The position numbers and the translations under genes were made by a program. Source: JBGSTR01 sp963707135 (lineage in GTDB: Bacteria; Pseudomonadota; Gammaproteobacteria; Chromatiales; Chromatiaceae). Taken from it: 64,000 bases of DNA. The notes under the pieces were generated by a model that made no database searches, was not told where the DNA came from, and was given only the letters and a program-made list of their open reading frames with translations. This document shows positions 52,883-61,653 of this stretch, piece after piece (within the stretch, counting starts at the first letter, position 1; every line of letters starts with the position of its first letter). Location: NCBI GenBank assembly GCA_963707135.1, contig CAVPOY010000011.1, positions 1 through 64,000 of the forward strand, written 5' to 3'.

Positions 52883-55419
52883 GTGCCCGCTCCCGGCGAC
52901 GCGGGCAGCTCGACGGTCAGTCGTGCGCCCCTTGCGGTGCTCCGCATGCCAATCCGCCCCCCCAGCCGCTCGATGATGGTCTGGGCGATTGACAGGCCTA
53001 TGCCCAGCGCATCGGCCTTGTCCGTTACCCAGGGATCGAAAACGGAGTCCGCGATATCGCGTCGAACCCCGCGCCCGGTGTCCGTCAGCTCGATCACAAC
53101 GCGATCGGCCGGGTGATCGCGCCGGGTACGTATCGAGAGCCGGCGTGTCCCGCTCGGGGATTCGTCCATCGCCTCAAGGGCGTTATTCATTATCTGCAAG
53201 AGGACCTGTTCGAGCTCGGCGGTATCGCCGACCGGCATCGGCAGGTCGGGCGCGTAGTGGCGCTCGACCCGGACACCGTACTGCTCAATACGCTCCCGCA
53301 GCAAGTCCAGACAGGTCTCCGCGACCGCGTTCAGATCGATCGGCGATGGCGCCGGGCTCCGTCGGCGGATAAGCCCCCGCAATCCGTCCAGGACATCACC
53401 GGACTGCCGCGATAGCCGTTCGATACGTTCCAGAATGCTGTTGAGTTCGGCGTCATCCATACGACCCGCGGTCCGCAGGCGGATAGCGGCACCCGCGAAG
53501 GCGCTTATCGCGGCGATCGGTTGGCTGAGCTGATCGGTCGCCGAGGCAGCGATCTCCGCCGTCAGGGCCAGTTGGCCGAACCTTGAGAGTTCGGCCCGGT
53601 GCTCCTCGAGGCGGCGCCGCAGTAACCTGCGCTCGGTGACGTCGACCAGCGCCGCGACGCCGCCCGCGCTCAGCCCCTGTTCGTTCACCAGAGGACGCGC
53701 CGTCACCTGCACCCAGCGTCCCTCGGCCGCACCGGGGTTTCGCAGGAACAACTCCACGCTGTCCGTGGACTCTCCCCGCATCGCGCGCACCAGGGGCAGC
53801 TCGTTGGTCGGGACCGGGGTTCCGGACTCGTCCCAGTACACGCCGAAGTGCGGCGCCCAGCGGTCCGGGCCGACATCCTCCGGCCCCGAACCGACGATCT
53901 GCTCGGCCTTTCGGTTCCATAGCAGGAAGCGTCCATCCTGATCGGTGACCACGACCCCGTCGGCAATATTGTCGAGTATCAATCGCTGCAGCGCGTGTTG
54001 CCGCGTCAGATCCCTGGTCCGCTGCTCGACACGTTTCTCGAGCTCCAGATTCAGGTCGGCGAGCGCCGTCTCTCGTTTCTCCACCTCCGCGGCCATCCGA
54101 CGGAACGCGGCTGCCAGGGTGCCGACCTCGCCACCGCCAACGACCGGCAAGGAGACCGGGTATCGGCCGCGGGCGATCGCCTCGGCGGCCCGCGAGAGTT
54201 GACGCAGGGACCGGGTCAGCAAGAGCGCCATGCCAGCGACCAGGGCGACGGCGACCGCAAGCAGTCCGCCCACCCGCACCAGGCTCTCACGGCGAGCCAA
54301 CCCCACCGCCTCGAACACGTCCGCCGCGGGCTCTAGCAGGATGACGACGAGCCGCCGATCCGGGTCCGACGGATCGAAGGCTCGCGAGGTCACGTAGGCG
54401 ACCGTCTCGCCGTCCGGCCCCAGAGTCTCGATGAAGGCCTCGCCGGCGCTGCCGGCGGCCGCAAGACGGTCAGCCAATACGGGAAACCGATCGGCGAGGC
54501 GCTCGGCCGGTTCGAACTCGAACGCAAATGACCGCCCAGGCTCCGAGTGCGATAGAAACTCGCCCCGCTCGTCCACTACGTAGACGGATTCGGTAGGGTG
54601 CGTGAAGTGCTCGAGCCGTTCCAGGACCCTCCCCACATCCATGTTGATGACGACCACGCCGAACAGCTTGCCCGCGGGGTCGTGAACGGGCGTCGCAACG
54701 CGCAGGGTCGGCTGCAGGGGCAAGGCGATGCGCCCGTGCTCCTGGTTGAGGTCGATTCTCGACAGATAAACCGAACCGGGCGGCAGGGCGGCCGCCTCCC
54801 GGACGTAATAGCGGTCGGCCTTGGGTTGCAACGCGTTCCCCGGCGTAACCCGGGGGCCGTTCTCCATTCGGTCCACGCGGACCAGCTCGAGACCGTCGTG
54901 CGCGGCCCCGATCAGACGCAGCTGGAAGTAGTCGGGCCGCGATGCGGCGAAGGCGAGAAAGATCTGCTGCAGACGTTCCTGCCATTGAACCAGGCTCGAT
55001 CCGCTGGTCGGATCACGCCCACCTCCCTCCAGGGCCCGGCGGATCCCTTGGATGGGCGGCGTGCCCGCGAGGAACAGGACGTCTCCACGCAGCGCGGACA
55101 CCGCGTGACTGATCTCGTCGGCGCCGCGCTCGGCGTGACGCCTCAGGTGCTCAAGCTCCCGCTCCTGCAGGGCGGCCGTTCGCCCGAGATCGAACAGGTA
55201 GCCGACGGCGAGCGCCGCGCCGACGAGGACGCTGGCGAATAGCACGCCGAACCGAAGCGGGAGGGAACCCGGAATTCTCGTCAGCAGGCGCGCGAGCCAT
55301 TGCCTGAGCCCGGCGGATTCGCGTCGGCCGGCATCCCGCGAACTTGCACCGTCCTCTCGGCCATCGCGATGGGGTAGGCCCGCATCCGACGCCATCGGCG
55401 GACTCGCCACCTTCGTCAT
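52879..55419 (-). CDS. Sensor histidine kinase-like protein with Asp in place of the phosphoacceptor His
   Basis: 846 residues. A first helix (about 53-75), a periplasmic double-Cache-like sensor (about 80-370), a second helix (about 383-402) and HAMP (about 403-455) are followed by coiled coil, PAS (about 478-600) and the transmitter. Related kinases read AHELNQPL at the H-box; here it is ATDQLSQPI, with Asp at residue 629 (codon 53535-53533, GAT where CAT would give His). The ATPase part looks intact: N-box LLQIMNNALEAM, G1 LTDTGRGV, GIGLSIAQTIIERLGG. It may be a phosphatase or pseudokinase for its coupled regulator. Sensing of small organic ligands by the Cache domain is inference. Confidence 0.85.
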   Translation of the reverse strand: MTKVASPPMASDAGLPHRDGREDGASSRDAGRRESAGLRQWLARLLTRIPGSLPLRFGVLFASVLVGAALAVGYLFDLGRTAALQERELEHLRRHAERGADEISHAVSALRGDVLFLAGTPPIQGIRRALEGGGRDPTSGSSLVQWQERLQQIFLAFAASRPDYFQLRLIGAAHDGLELVRVDRMENGPRVTPGNALQPKADRYYVREAAALPPGSVYLSRIDLNQEHGRIALPLQPTLRVATPVHDPAGKLFGVVVINMDVGRVLERLEHFTHPTESVYVVDERGEFLSHSEPGRSFAFEFEPAERLADRFPVLADRLAAAGSAGEAFIETLGPDGETVAYVTSRAFDPSDPDRRLVVILLEPAADVFEAVGLARRESLVRVGGLLAVAVALVAGMALLLTRSLRQLSRAAEAIARGRYPVSLPVVGGGEVGTLAAAFRRMAAEVEKRETALADLNLELEKRVEQRTRDLTRQHALQRLILDNIADGVVVTDQDGRFLLWNRKAEQIVGSGPEDVGPDRWAPHFGVYWDESGTPVPTNELPLVRAMRGESTDSVELFLRNPGAAEGRWVQVTARPLVNEQGLSAGGVAALVDVTERRLLRRRLEEHRAELSRFGQLALTAEIAASATDQLSQPIAAISAFAGAAIRLRTAGRMDDAELNSILERIERLSRQSGDVLDGLRGLIRRRSPAPSPIDLNAVAETCLDLLRERIEQYGVRVERHYAPDLPMPVGDTAELEQVLLQIMNNALEAMDESPSGTRRLSIRTRRDHPADRVVIELTDTGRGVRRDIADSVFDPWVTDKADALGIGLSIAQTIIERLGGRIGMRSTARGARLTVELPASPGAGT

Positions 55420-55614
55420 TGGCCGATGCTCAAAGGCGGGTCACGACAGAGGTGTCTGGACTCGGTAGGCCTTCAACACGCCCGGCAGAAAACGCGGGTA
55501 GGGGGTGTACGTCCTTGTACGAGAAGCGGATGGTGGCGTCCGGTGCCTGCTTCGGTCCTGGATTTCGGTCCTAGATTTCGGAACAGAAACGCGCGGCTGG
55601 GCGGAAACCCGGGC

Positions 55615-55932
55615 CTAGGCCCGGTGCAGCGGAGAGATGTGCCAAGCCCCGGCGGTGAGAGTGGCCAGTCGATCGGTGATCTCGGGGCGGTCGCTAAGAA
55701 TCACGACCGTCGTTCCATACTCGCGCAGGCGCTTGTGCAGCATCTGCAGCAACGCGGCACCCGAATCGAACAGGCGATCGACAGCCGTCAGGTCGATGAT
55801 GCAGGACTTGAGGTTGGCCGTGACACGCCTGCAGGCCGCACACACATCCTCGGACACGGTCACGTCCAGGTTGCCCTCGAAGCTCAGATCCAACCGTTCT
55901 TCCTCGGCGATATAGGACGTACGGGCTGGCAT
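55615..55932 (-). CDS. STAS-domain protein, anti-sigma-factor-antagonist-like
   Basis: 105 residues forming a single STAS domain. LDLSFEGNLDVTVSEDVC is the first strand-helix unit and CIIDLTAVDRLFDSGAALLQ the phosphorylation loop with Ser57 after Asp56, as in SpoIIAA-type antagonists. YGTTVVILSDRPEITDRLAT completes the fold. Such proteins bind anti-sigma kinases, or lipids and transporters. No kinase or phosphatase partner is adjacent. It follows ahead of the kinase gene on the same strand with a 195-base gap, so it could belong to the same regulon. Confidence 0.85.
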   Translation of the reverse strand: MPARTSYIAEEERLDLSFEGNLDVTVSEDVCAACRRVTANLKSCIIDLTAVDRLFDSGAALLQMLHKRLREYGTTVVILSDRPEITDRLATLTAGAWHISPLHRA

Positions 55933-56178
55933 GAACGATATCCTCCAAGTCAGGCAGCAATGTTATCGGCGGGGCCACGATGCAACGCCCGGTCTTGCGC
56001 CAGGCTCTGCCGTGATTCGCTTTTCTTGTACAACCACCCCGTTGGCGGGCCGGCGGCGGCGGGCCCTTGCAAATGCCCGCCGCCGCCCGATACAGCGCCC
56101 TACTCCTCCTCTCCCAGTGGAGAGCTACATTAGAGAAGGACGAGGGGTCCGCACAATCCGCAATGTCCGAAAGCCATA

Positions 56179-56194
56179 TACGTAGAACTACGTA
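56179..56194. promoter_or_regulatory. Perfect palindromic operator candidate upstream of ppsA
   Basis: TACGTAGAACTACGTA has two perfect 7-base arms (56179-56185 and 56188-56194) with a 2-base spacer. It lies in the divergent region between the STAS gene (start 55932) and ppsA, about 75 bases upstream of the predicted ppsA -35. Such a compact dyad fits a dimeric regulator, perhaps of the LuxR/FixJ class encoded at 52265 (inference). The rest of this 450-base region (55933-56382) holds no gene. Confidence 0.5.
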
Positions 56195-56268
56195 GACGGC
56201 GATCGGATTCCGGTTATCGGACGTCCGCCCGGCCGGTTGCAAATGCTCTCAATTGAGGCATTGGTCGG

Positions 56269-56296
56269 TTTACGTGCTCGGGCCCTGAGCTATATT
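56269..56296 (+). promoter_or_regulatory. Candidate sigma-70 promoter of ppsA
   Basis: -35 TTTACG (56269-56274), 16-base spacer, -10 TATATT (56291-56296). Transcription would begin near 56303, giving a leader of about 80 bases. It is the best match in the region upstream of ppsA. Confidence 0.45.
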
Positions 56297-56382
56297 GCAG
56301 CGTTCAGTCGCGGCTTCGACCTAGCCGCCGTTTGCCAACGCGCTCGCCCTTCCCGGGAAGGGGCCGGATTCTGGAGAACGAA

Positions 56383-58758
56383 ATGACCGATTATGTCCGC
56401 TGGCTCAGCGATCTCGGGATGGGCGACGTACCGGTCGTCGGCGGAAAAAACGCGTCGCTGGGTGAGATGATCCAGAACCTCCAGGGCGTCGGCGTTCGAG
56501 TCCCGGGTGGCTTTGCGACCACGGCCGGCGCGTATCGGGAATTTCTCGCCCACGAAGGGCTCGACGAACGAATTCAGTCAATCCTGGATACGCTGGACGT
56601 CGACGACGTCTCGGCCCTGGCCAAGGTGGGGCCGCAGATCCGAGCCTGGGTGCTGGAGCAGCCCTTCCCCGCCGGCCTGGAAGAGGCCATCGACGCCGCC
56701 TACCAGCGTCTGGCCGCGGAGGCCGGAAGCGACGAGGTTTCCTGGGCCGTGCGCTCGTCGGCCACCGCCGAGGACCTGCCCGACGCCTCGTTCGCGGGCC
56801 AGCAGGAGACCTTCCTCAATGTGCAGGGTCTCGGCGATATCAAGCACCGCATCAAGGAGGTGTTCGCGTCCCTGTTCAATGACCGCGCGATCGCCTATCG
56901 GGTTCATCAGGGATTCGAGCACCGCCACGTCGCTCTATCCGCCGGCGTGCAGCGGATGGTCCGCAGCGACCGCGCCGCTTCCGGGGTCATGTTCACGCTC
57001 GACACCGAATCCGGTTTCCGCGACGCCGTGTTCATCACCGCCAGCTACGGGCTGGGGGAGATGGTGGTCCAGGGCGCCGTGAACCCCGACGAGTTCTATG
57101 TCCACAAGCCGACGCTGGCCGCGGGCCGCCCGCCGATCCTGCGCCGCACGGTCGGCGACAAGGCCATTCGCATGGTCTACGCCCCGCCCGGCGCCGGGAG
57201 CCCGGTGCTGACCGAGGAGGTCCCACAGGCCGATCGGCAGCTCTTCTGCATCAGCGATGCGGAGGTGATCGAGCTCGCCAAGCAGGCCGTGCTGATCGAG
57301 GAACACTATGGTCGGCCGATGGACATCGAGTGGGCGAAGGACGGCGTGGACGGGCGGCTCTATGTGGTCCAGGCACGTCCGGAGACGGTGCTCAGCCGCT
57401 CGGGCAGCGTCATAGAGCGCTACGTGCTGCGCGAGCGTGGCCCCGTGCTGACCACCGGCCGCAGCATCGGCAACCGCATCGGCGCGGGTACCGCCAAGGT
57501 CATCGCCAGCATCTCGGACATGAGCCGGGTCGAGCCGGGCGACGTGCTGATCACCGACATGACGGACCCGGATTGGGAACCCATCATGAAGCGCGCCGCG
57601 GCGATCGTCACCAATCGCGGCGGGCGCACCTGTCACGCGGCCATCATCGCCCGCGAGCTCGGCGTGCCGGCGGTCGTCGGCTGCAATGATGCGACCGATC
57701 TGATCCAGGACGGTCAGGCCGTGACCGTCAGCTGTGCCGAGGGCGACACCGGTTTCGTCTACGCAGGCCAGCTCCCGTTCGACCACAAGACGATCGAGCT
57801 CTCGGCGATGCCGGAGATCCCGGTCAAGATCATGATGAACGTGGGCAATCCGGACCGCGCCTTCTCGTTCGCGGCGACGCCGAACGCGGGGGTCGGTCTG
57901 GCACGGCTCGAGTTCGTGATCAACAACAGCATCGGCATTCACCCCAAGGCCCTGCTCGAGCTGGAACAGCTACCTGCCGACCTCAAGGCCCAGATCCAGC
58001 CCAGGATCGCCGCCTACCCGAACCCGCGCGAGTTCTTCGTAACCAAGCTGACCGAGGGGATCAGCACCCTGGCGGCGGCATTCGCACCCAACCCGGTGAT
58101 CGTGCGGATGTCGGACTTCAAGTCAAACGAGTACGCGAACCTGATCGGGGGTCCGCGATACGAGCCCGACGAGGAGAACCCGATGATCGGGTTCAGGGGC
58201 GCCGGCCGTTATGTGGCCGAGAGCTTCAAGTCCTGTTTTCAGATGGAATGCGAAGCCCTGAAGCGGGTGCGAAACGACATGGGGTTCACCAATGTCGAGG
58301 TCATGATCCCGTTCGTGCGTACCCTGGGCCAGGCCCGCGCGGTGACCGAGGCGCTGACCGAGCAGGGCCTCAAGCGCGGCGAGAACGGGCTGAAGCTGAT
58401 CATGATGTGCGAGATCCCGTCGAACGCGGTGCTGGCCGAGGAGTTTCTGGAGTACTTCGACGGCTTCTCGATCGGCTCGAACGACATGACCCAGCTGGCG
58501 CTCGGCATCGACCGCGACTCGGCGCTGGTCGCCGCCGACTTCGACGAGCGCGACCCGGCGGTCAAGAAGCTGCTCGCCATGGCCATCGACGCCTGCCGCC
58601 GCCAGGGCAAGTACATCGGAATCTGCGGTCAAGGCCCATCCGACCACAAGGACTTCGCCGAATGGCTGCTCGAACAGGGCATCTCGAGCCTGTCGCTGAA
58701 CCCGGATACCGTGATCGACACCTGGGTATTTCTGGCGGAGCACGCGAAGACGCTGTGA
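56383..58758 (+). CDS. ppsA: Phosphoenolpyruvate synthase
   Basis: 791 residues from the ATG at 56383, after CTGGAG. The enzyme makes PEP from pyruvate and ATP for gluconeogenesis. The N-terminal ATP-grasp domain has VVGGKNASLGEMIQNLQ, AVRSSATAEDLPDASFAGQQ and GLGEMVVQGAVNPDEFYV. The swivelling domain carries the catalytic His in TNRGGRTCHAAIIARELGVP. The C-terminal TIM barrel has EFVINNSIGIHPKALLEL, FSIGSNDMTQLALGIDRDS and the catalytic Cys in IGICGQGPSDHKDFAEWL. Length is normal. It is monocistronic, with a likely promoter and operator upstream. Confidence 0.96.
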   Translation: MTDYVRWLSDLGMGDVPVVGGKNASLGEMIQNLQGVGVRVPGGFATTAGAYREFLAHEGLDERIQSILDTLDVDDVSALAKVGPQIRAWVLEQPFPAGLEEAIDAAYQRLAAEAGSDEVSWAVRSSATAEDLPDASFAGQQETFLNVQGLGDIKHRIKEVFASLFNDRAIAYRVHQGFEHRHVALSAGVQRMVRSDRAASGVMFTLDTESGFRDAVFITASYGLGEMVVQGAVNPDEFYVHKPTLAAGRPPILRRTVGDKAIRMVYAPPGAGSPVLTEEVPQADRQLFCISDAEVIELAKQAVLIEEHYGRPMDIEWAKDGVDGRLYVVQARPETVLSRSGSVIERYVLRERGPVLTTGRSIGNRIGAGTAKVIASISDMSRVEPGDVLITDMTDPDWEPIMKRAAAIVTNRGGRTCHAAIIARELGVPAVVGCNDATDLIQDGQAVTVSCAEGDTGFVYAGQLPFDHKTIELSAMPEIPVKIMMNVGNPDRAFSFAATPNAGVGLARLEFVINNSIGIHPKALLELEQLPADLKAQIQPRIAAYPNPREFFVTKLTEGISTLAAAFAPNPVIVRMSDFKSNEYANLIGGPRYEPDEENPMIGFRGAGRYVAESFKSCFQMECEALKRVRNDMGFTNVEVMIPFVRTLGQARAVTEALTEQGLKRGENGLKLIMMCEIPSNAVLAEEFLEYFDGFSIGSNDMTQLALGIDRDSALVAADFDERDPAVKKLLAMAIDACRRQGKYIGICGQGPSDHKDFAEWLLEQGISSLSLNPDTVIDTWVFLAEHAKTL

Positions 58759-58841
58759 CGGAACATCCGCCGTCGCCCCGTGCTCTTCGGCCGAAAAATG
58801 GGAGGCTAGGGGAGCCGTCGGCGCCGATTCTGACGGAGACG

Positions 58842-59144
58842 CTAGCCGCCGCCCCGCTGGAAGCAGCGGTTAAAACGTTCCAGAAAGCGCTCGCGCTCGG
58901 CCGCGCCGAGCGCGCCGCAGTCCAGCCGGACCCGGGTCTGGGGCAGGCTCAGCGAACCGAGCGGGGCGGCGGACTCGGCGCCCAGAAGGATCCCGATCCG
59001 GTGCTCGCCCCAGGGATAGTCGATCCGGAGCGTCCCATCGCCCCGGCGCACCTCCGGAGGGGGCCCCTCAGGTTGCAGAGAGGCAAGCAGCCGCAGAAAG
59101 TCCGCGTGCGTGATCGCCATCGTCCGGGTATCGTCGGCGGCCAT
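58842..59144 (-). CDS. Small protein of unknown function downstream of a MoaD/ThiS-type gene
   Basis: 100 residues from the ATG at 59144 (GGGA upstream, 13 bases after the previous stop); an ATG at 59120 is an alternative. The sequence ITHADFLRLLASLQ, then TLRIDYPWGEHRIGILL and PQTRVRLDCGALGAAERERF followed by LERFNRCFQRGGG, looks like a small alpha/beta fold. I do not recognise it. The ending in GGG is curious next to a GG-ending sulfur carrier but may be coincidence. Probably cotranscribed with that carrier. Confidence 0.6.
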   Translation of the reverse strand: MAADDTRTMAITHADFLRLLASLQPEGPPPEVRRGDGTLRIDYPWGEHRIGILLGAESAAPLGSLSLPQTRVRLDCGALGAAERERFLERFNRCFQRGGG

Positions 59145-59157
59145 TCGGGCGTCCCGC

Positions 59158-59409
59158 TCAGCCGCCGGCGACCGGCGGCCAGGCGGCCAGCACATCACCG
59201 TCGGCGAGCGGCCGCCTGCCCCGTTCCGATGGCGGCACGAACACCCCATTGATCAGCACCAAATGGGCCTGCTCGGGCGGGACCGAATGCCGCGCCAACA
59301 GTTCGGCCGGTGTGGTTGCGTCCGGCACCTCGAGCGTGGCCCGGTGGCGTTGAGCGCCGGGCGGCAGATAGGCCATCAGCGAAGCGTAGAGCTCGAGGTA
59401 AACGCGCAT
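59158..59409 (-). CDS. MoaD/ThiS-family sulfur-carrier protein
   Basis: 83 residues from the ATG at 59409, a ubiquitin-like fold: MRVYLELYASLMAYLPP, TLEVPDATTPAELLARHSVP, HLVLINGVFVPPSERGRRPL, ADGDVLAAWPPVAGG. The C-terminal Gly-Gly is the site of adenylation and thiocarboxylation. MoaD serves molybdopterin synthesis and ThiS thiamin synthesis; other members serve tungsten or sulfur metabolism. Which one this is cannot be told. No moaE, thiG or moeB is adjacent. A molybdenum hydroxylase lies at 41018-43683, so a molybdopterin role is possible. Confidence 0.85.
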   Translation of the reverse strand: MRVYLELYASLMAYLPPGAQRHRATLEVPDATTPAELLARHSVPPEQAHLVLINGVFVPPSERGRRPLADGDVLAAWPPVAGG

Positions 59410-59431
59410 AAAACGGTTTCTCCGACTGCCG

Positions 59432-59891
59432 TCAGCGCCCCCAGCCACCGATCGATCCACGGCGGGGCGGTCCGTCGTCCCGGTCGGGCCGGTGTTGCGG
59501 GGGGGGCCCGGGGCGCTGGATCACGACCGTTCCGCCACGGTTGATAACCACGGTCCCCCGATCCCCGCCGTACCCATAACCATAGCCGTAGCCATCGCCG
59601 GATCCGTAACCGTAACCGTAGGCCGGAGCCGTATCCATACCCATAGCCACTGCCGTTGTAGGCCGGGTGTCGGCAGTTCGCGCTGCTGGTATAGCCAAAC
59701 TCGCGCTCGCGCACGCACCGGTCCGACCAGTACTGGTCAACCGCGGGGTCGGGGTGCTGCGGCGCCGGCTCGGAGGCCCCAATCCGGCCTCTAGAGGTAT
59801 CACCGCTGGGCCTGCTTCGCTCCCCCGCCTGCAGCGACGAAACAGCGGCCGAGATCAGGAGCATGAGCGAGATCCGAACGATTGTTGTCAC
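59432..59891 (-). pseudogene. Secreted Gly/Tyr-rich protein, frameshifted inside its repeat tract
   Basis: The frame starts at 59891 with a signal peptide (RISLMLLISAAVSSLQAG) and runs through DPAVDQYWSDRCVREREFGY and SANCRHPAYNGSGYGYGYG. A one-base shift near 59630, within a tract of GGxTAx hexamers coding Gly-Tyr, is needed to continue as YGYGYGSGDGYGYGYGYGG, then RGTVVINRGGTVVIQRPG and PRRGSIGGWGR to a stop at 59432. Without it the tract reads as Leu/Arg. The repeat unit is six bases, so unit gain or loss would not change frame; a point indel or sequence error is needed. The intact protein would be a small exported repeat protein of unknown role. Confidence 0.6.
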
Positions 59892-59911
59892 GACTCGATA
59901 CCTGACTTGAA

Positions 59912-60646
59912 CTAGAAGGGCCGCGGCGTCCCGGTTCCACTGGCGCCGCGGACGACCAGACCGACCAGCGGTCGGACCCGGCCGTTACAGACGACGCCCC
60001 TATTCCACGGCAACAAGGCCACCCGGAGTGCGTCCTCGATTCCGTCGCGGGGTACGCGCTCCAGCGCCGCCTCCACGATACAGCGGAAGCCCGGAATTCC
60101 AAAACCGTCCACGCCCTGTACCTCGACCCTGTAGACGGTATCCGGAATCAGCCGTTCCGCGATACAGAGGCAAACAATTTCGCGAGTCAGGGCGGCGAGC
60201 CTCGCACTATCCGACAGCGCCCCGTGCCTCGAGCCGGTCCAGCCGAGGAGCCGCTCCTGCAGCGCCCCCCGCGGCGCACCAACCAGCTGTCTGCGCCGCT
60301 GTGCCACCCAGTCTCCGGCCACCAGTTGGACGGCGACCGAGGCCGCCTGTTCCGTAGCGAAGACCTGGTGGGCCATATCGACGATGGGTCGCGGCACGAA
60401 GACGCCGTGCAGCCTCATCGCGCTCTGGATGCGGCCCCCCGAGCGGTTGCGCTCCGCCAGACTGTACCATCGCCTCGCCTCGGCCATCGCATGGGTGTCC
60501 CGGACCCGGATCGCGCCGGTGTCCAGCGACTCCCAACCGTCGGGCCAGAGAGCGACCTGATAGGCCGGCAGCGCTCGGACATAGGCCGACTCCCCCTCGC
60601 CGGGGCCGGCGAGACGTCTCAGCGCACCGGAGCGGCGCAATTGCAT
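59912..60646 (-). CDS. Hypothetical protein
   Basis: 244 residues, soluble, no signal peptide and no domain I recognise. VYRVEVQGVDGFGIPGFRCI near the C-terminus and LVAGDWVAQRRRQLVGAPRG in the middle look like genuine protein. It lies 20 bases from the Gly/Tyr-rich gene on the same strand and is divergent from cysZ. High GC makes spurious long frames common, so this is a moderate call. Confidence 0.5.
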   Translation of the reverse strand: MQLRRSGALRRLAGPGEGESAYVRALPAYQVALWPDGWESLDTGAIRVRDTHAMAEARRWYSLAERNRSGGRIQSAMRLHGVFVPRPIVDMAHQVFATEQAASVAVQLVAGDWVAQRRRQLVGAPRGALQERLLGWTGSRHGALSDSARLAALTREIVCLCIAERLIPDTVYRVEVQGVDGFGIPGFRCIVEAALERVPRDGIEDALRVALLPWNRGVVCNGRVRPLVGLVVRGASGTGTPRPF

Positions 60647-60817
60647 CGGCTCAAGGGGTCGATCGGACTGGCGGCTCGCGCAACTATAGCCCGATTGCTC
60701 GCGACTCGGCGCCGACGCACCGGTGGCCGCCCTCGCCGCACGGCCAGGATTTGGGGCAACTCGGCCCGCTCCGCGCCTATACTGCGCGAGCGGTTCCCTT
60801 GCATTCCAGGATCGAGC

Positions 60818-61585
60818 ATGTCCTCAAACCCTGTCTCAGGCGCCGGATACCTGCTCCGCGGCGTCCGCCTGATCCTGCGCCCGGGGCTCAGACGATTCGT
60901 CCTGATCCCCCTGCTGATCAATGTCGTCGTGTTCTCGGGCGCCATCTACTACGGCGTGCGTCGTTTCGACGGCCTGATGACCCTGCTCGAAGCCAGCGTG
61001 CCGAGTTGGCTCCAGTGGCTGGAATGGATCCTCTGGCCATTGTTCGTACTGGTGCTGCTGGTGATCGTCTTCTATGGCTTTACCCTGGTCGCGAACCTGA
61101 TCGCCGCCCCGTTCAACGGCCTGTTGGCCGAAAAGGTCGAGCTGCTGCTGACCGGGCGTCCGTTGGATCAGGGCGGCGGCGTCACCCGGATGCTGCGCGA
61201 TCTCGCGCCGACGCTCCTGGATGAGGCCAGAAAGCTGATTTACGCGGTTGCGCTGGGCATTCCCTTTCTCGCGCTGCTGTTCGTTCCGGTCGTCGGCCCG
61301 CCGCTCTGGTTCCTCTACACGGCCTGGGTACTCGCGGTGCAGTACTGCGACTACCCGATGGGCAATCACGCGCTCAAGTTTCGCGAGATGCGGCGCAGGC
61401 TGCGCGCGCGTCGCAGCCTGACGCTCGGCTTCGGCGCCGCGACGGCCGGGCTCAGCATGATCCCGGTGGTCAACTTCATCGTCATGCCGAGTGCCGTGGC
61501 CGGTGCCACCGCGATGTGGGTCGCGGAGCTGAGGGAACGGGACGTGGCCGACGAGGGGACGGCATCCGGGACCGGGCCAGGATAA
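60818..61585 (+). CDS. cysZ: CysZ sulfate transporter
   Basis: 255 residues from the ATG at 60818 (AGGATCGAG upstream); the longer frame from 60224 overlaps an opposite-strand gene. GAGYLLRGVRLILRPGLRRF with VLIPLLINVVVFSGAIYYG is the N-terminus typical of CysZ. LVANLIAAPFNGLLAEKVEL is the diagnostic re-entrant block, followed by two helices (LIYAVALGIPFLALLFVPVV) and VQYCDYPMGNHALKFREMRR. CysZ imports sulfate for cysteine synthesis. No other cys gene is adjacent. Confidence 0.92.
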   Translation: MSSNPVSGAGYLLRGVRLILRPGLRRFVLIPLLINVVVFSGAIYYGVRRFDGLMTLLEASVPSWLQWLEWILWPLFVLVLLVIVFYGFTLVANLIAAPFNGLLAEKVELLLTGRPLDQGGGVTRMLRDLAPTLLDEARKLIYAVALGIPFLALLFVPVVGPPLWFLYTAWVLAVQYCDYPMGNHALKFREMRRRLRARRSLTLGFGAATAGLSMIPVVNFIVMPSAVAGATAMWVAELRERDVADEGTASGTGPG

Positions 61586-61653
61586 CGTCAACGCACTTCC
61601 CCGGCCCCGATCCCGATCGCGCAGCGGATTTCCCACCGGTGGCCGCCTCCCCG

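Noticed and set aside
60778..60783. TATACT as a -10 box for cysZ
   Set aside because: The nearest -35-like TTGGGG is 21 bases upstream, outside the usual spacing.
60224..60817. Long N-terminal extension of cysZ
   Set aside because: It overlaps an opposite-strand frame, is not protein-like, and the ATG at 60818 has a good ribosome-binding site and the family's N-terminus.
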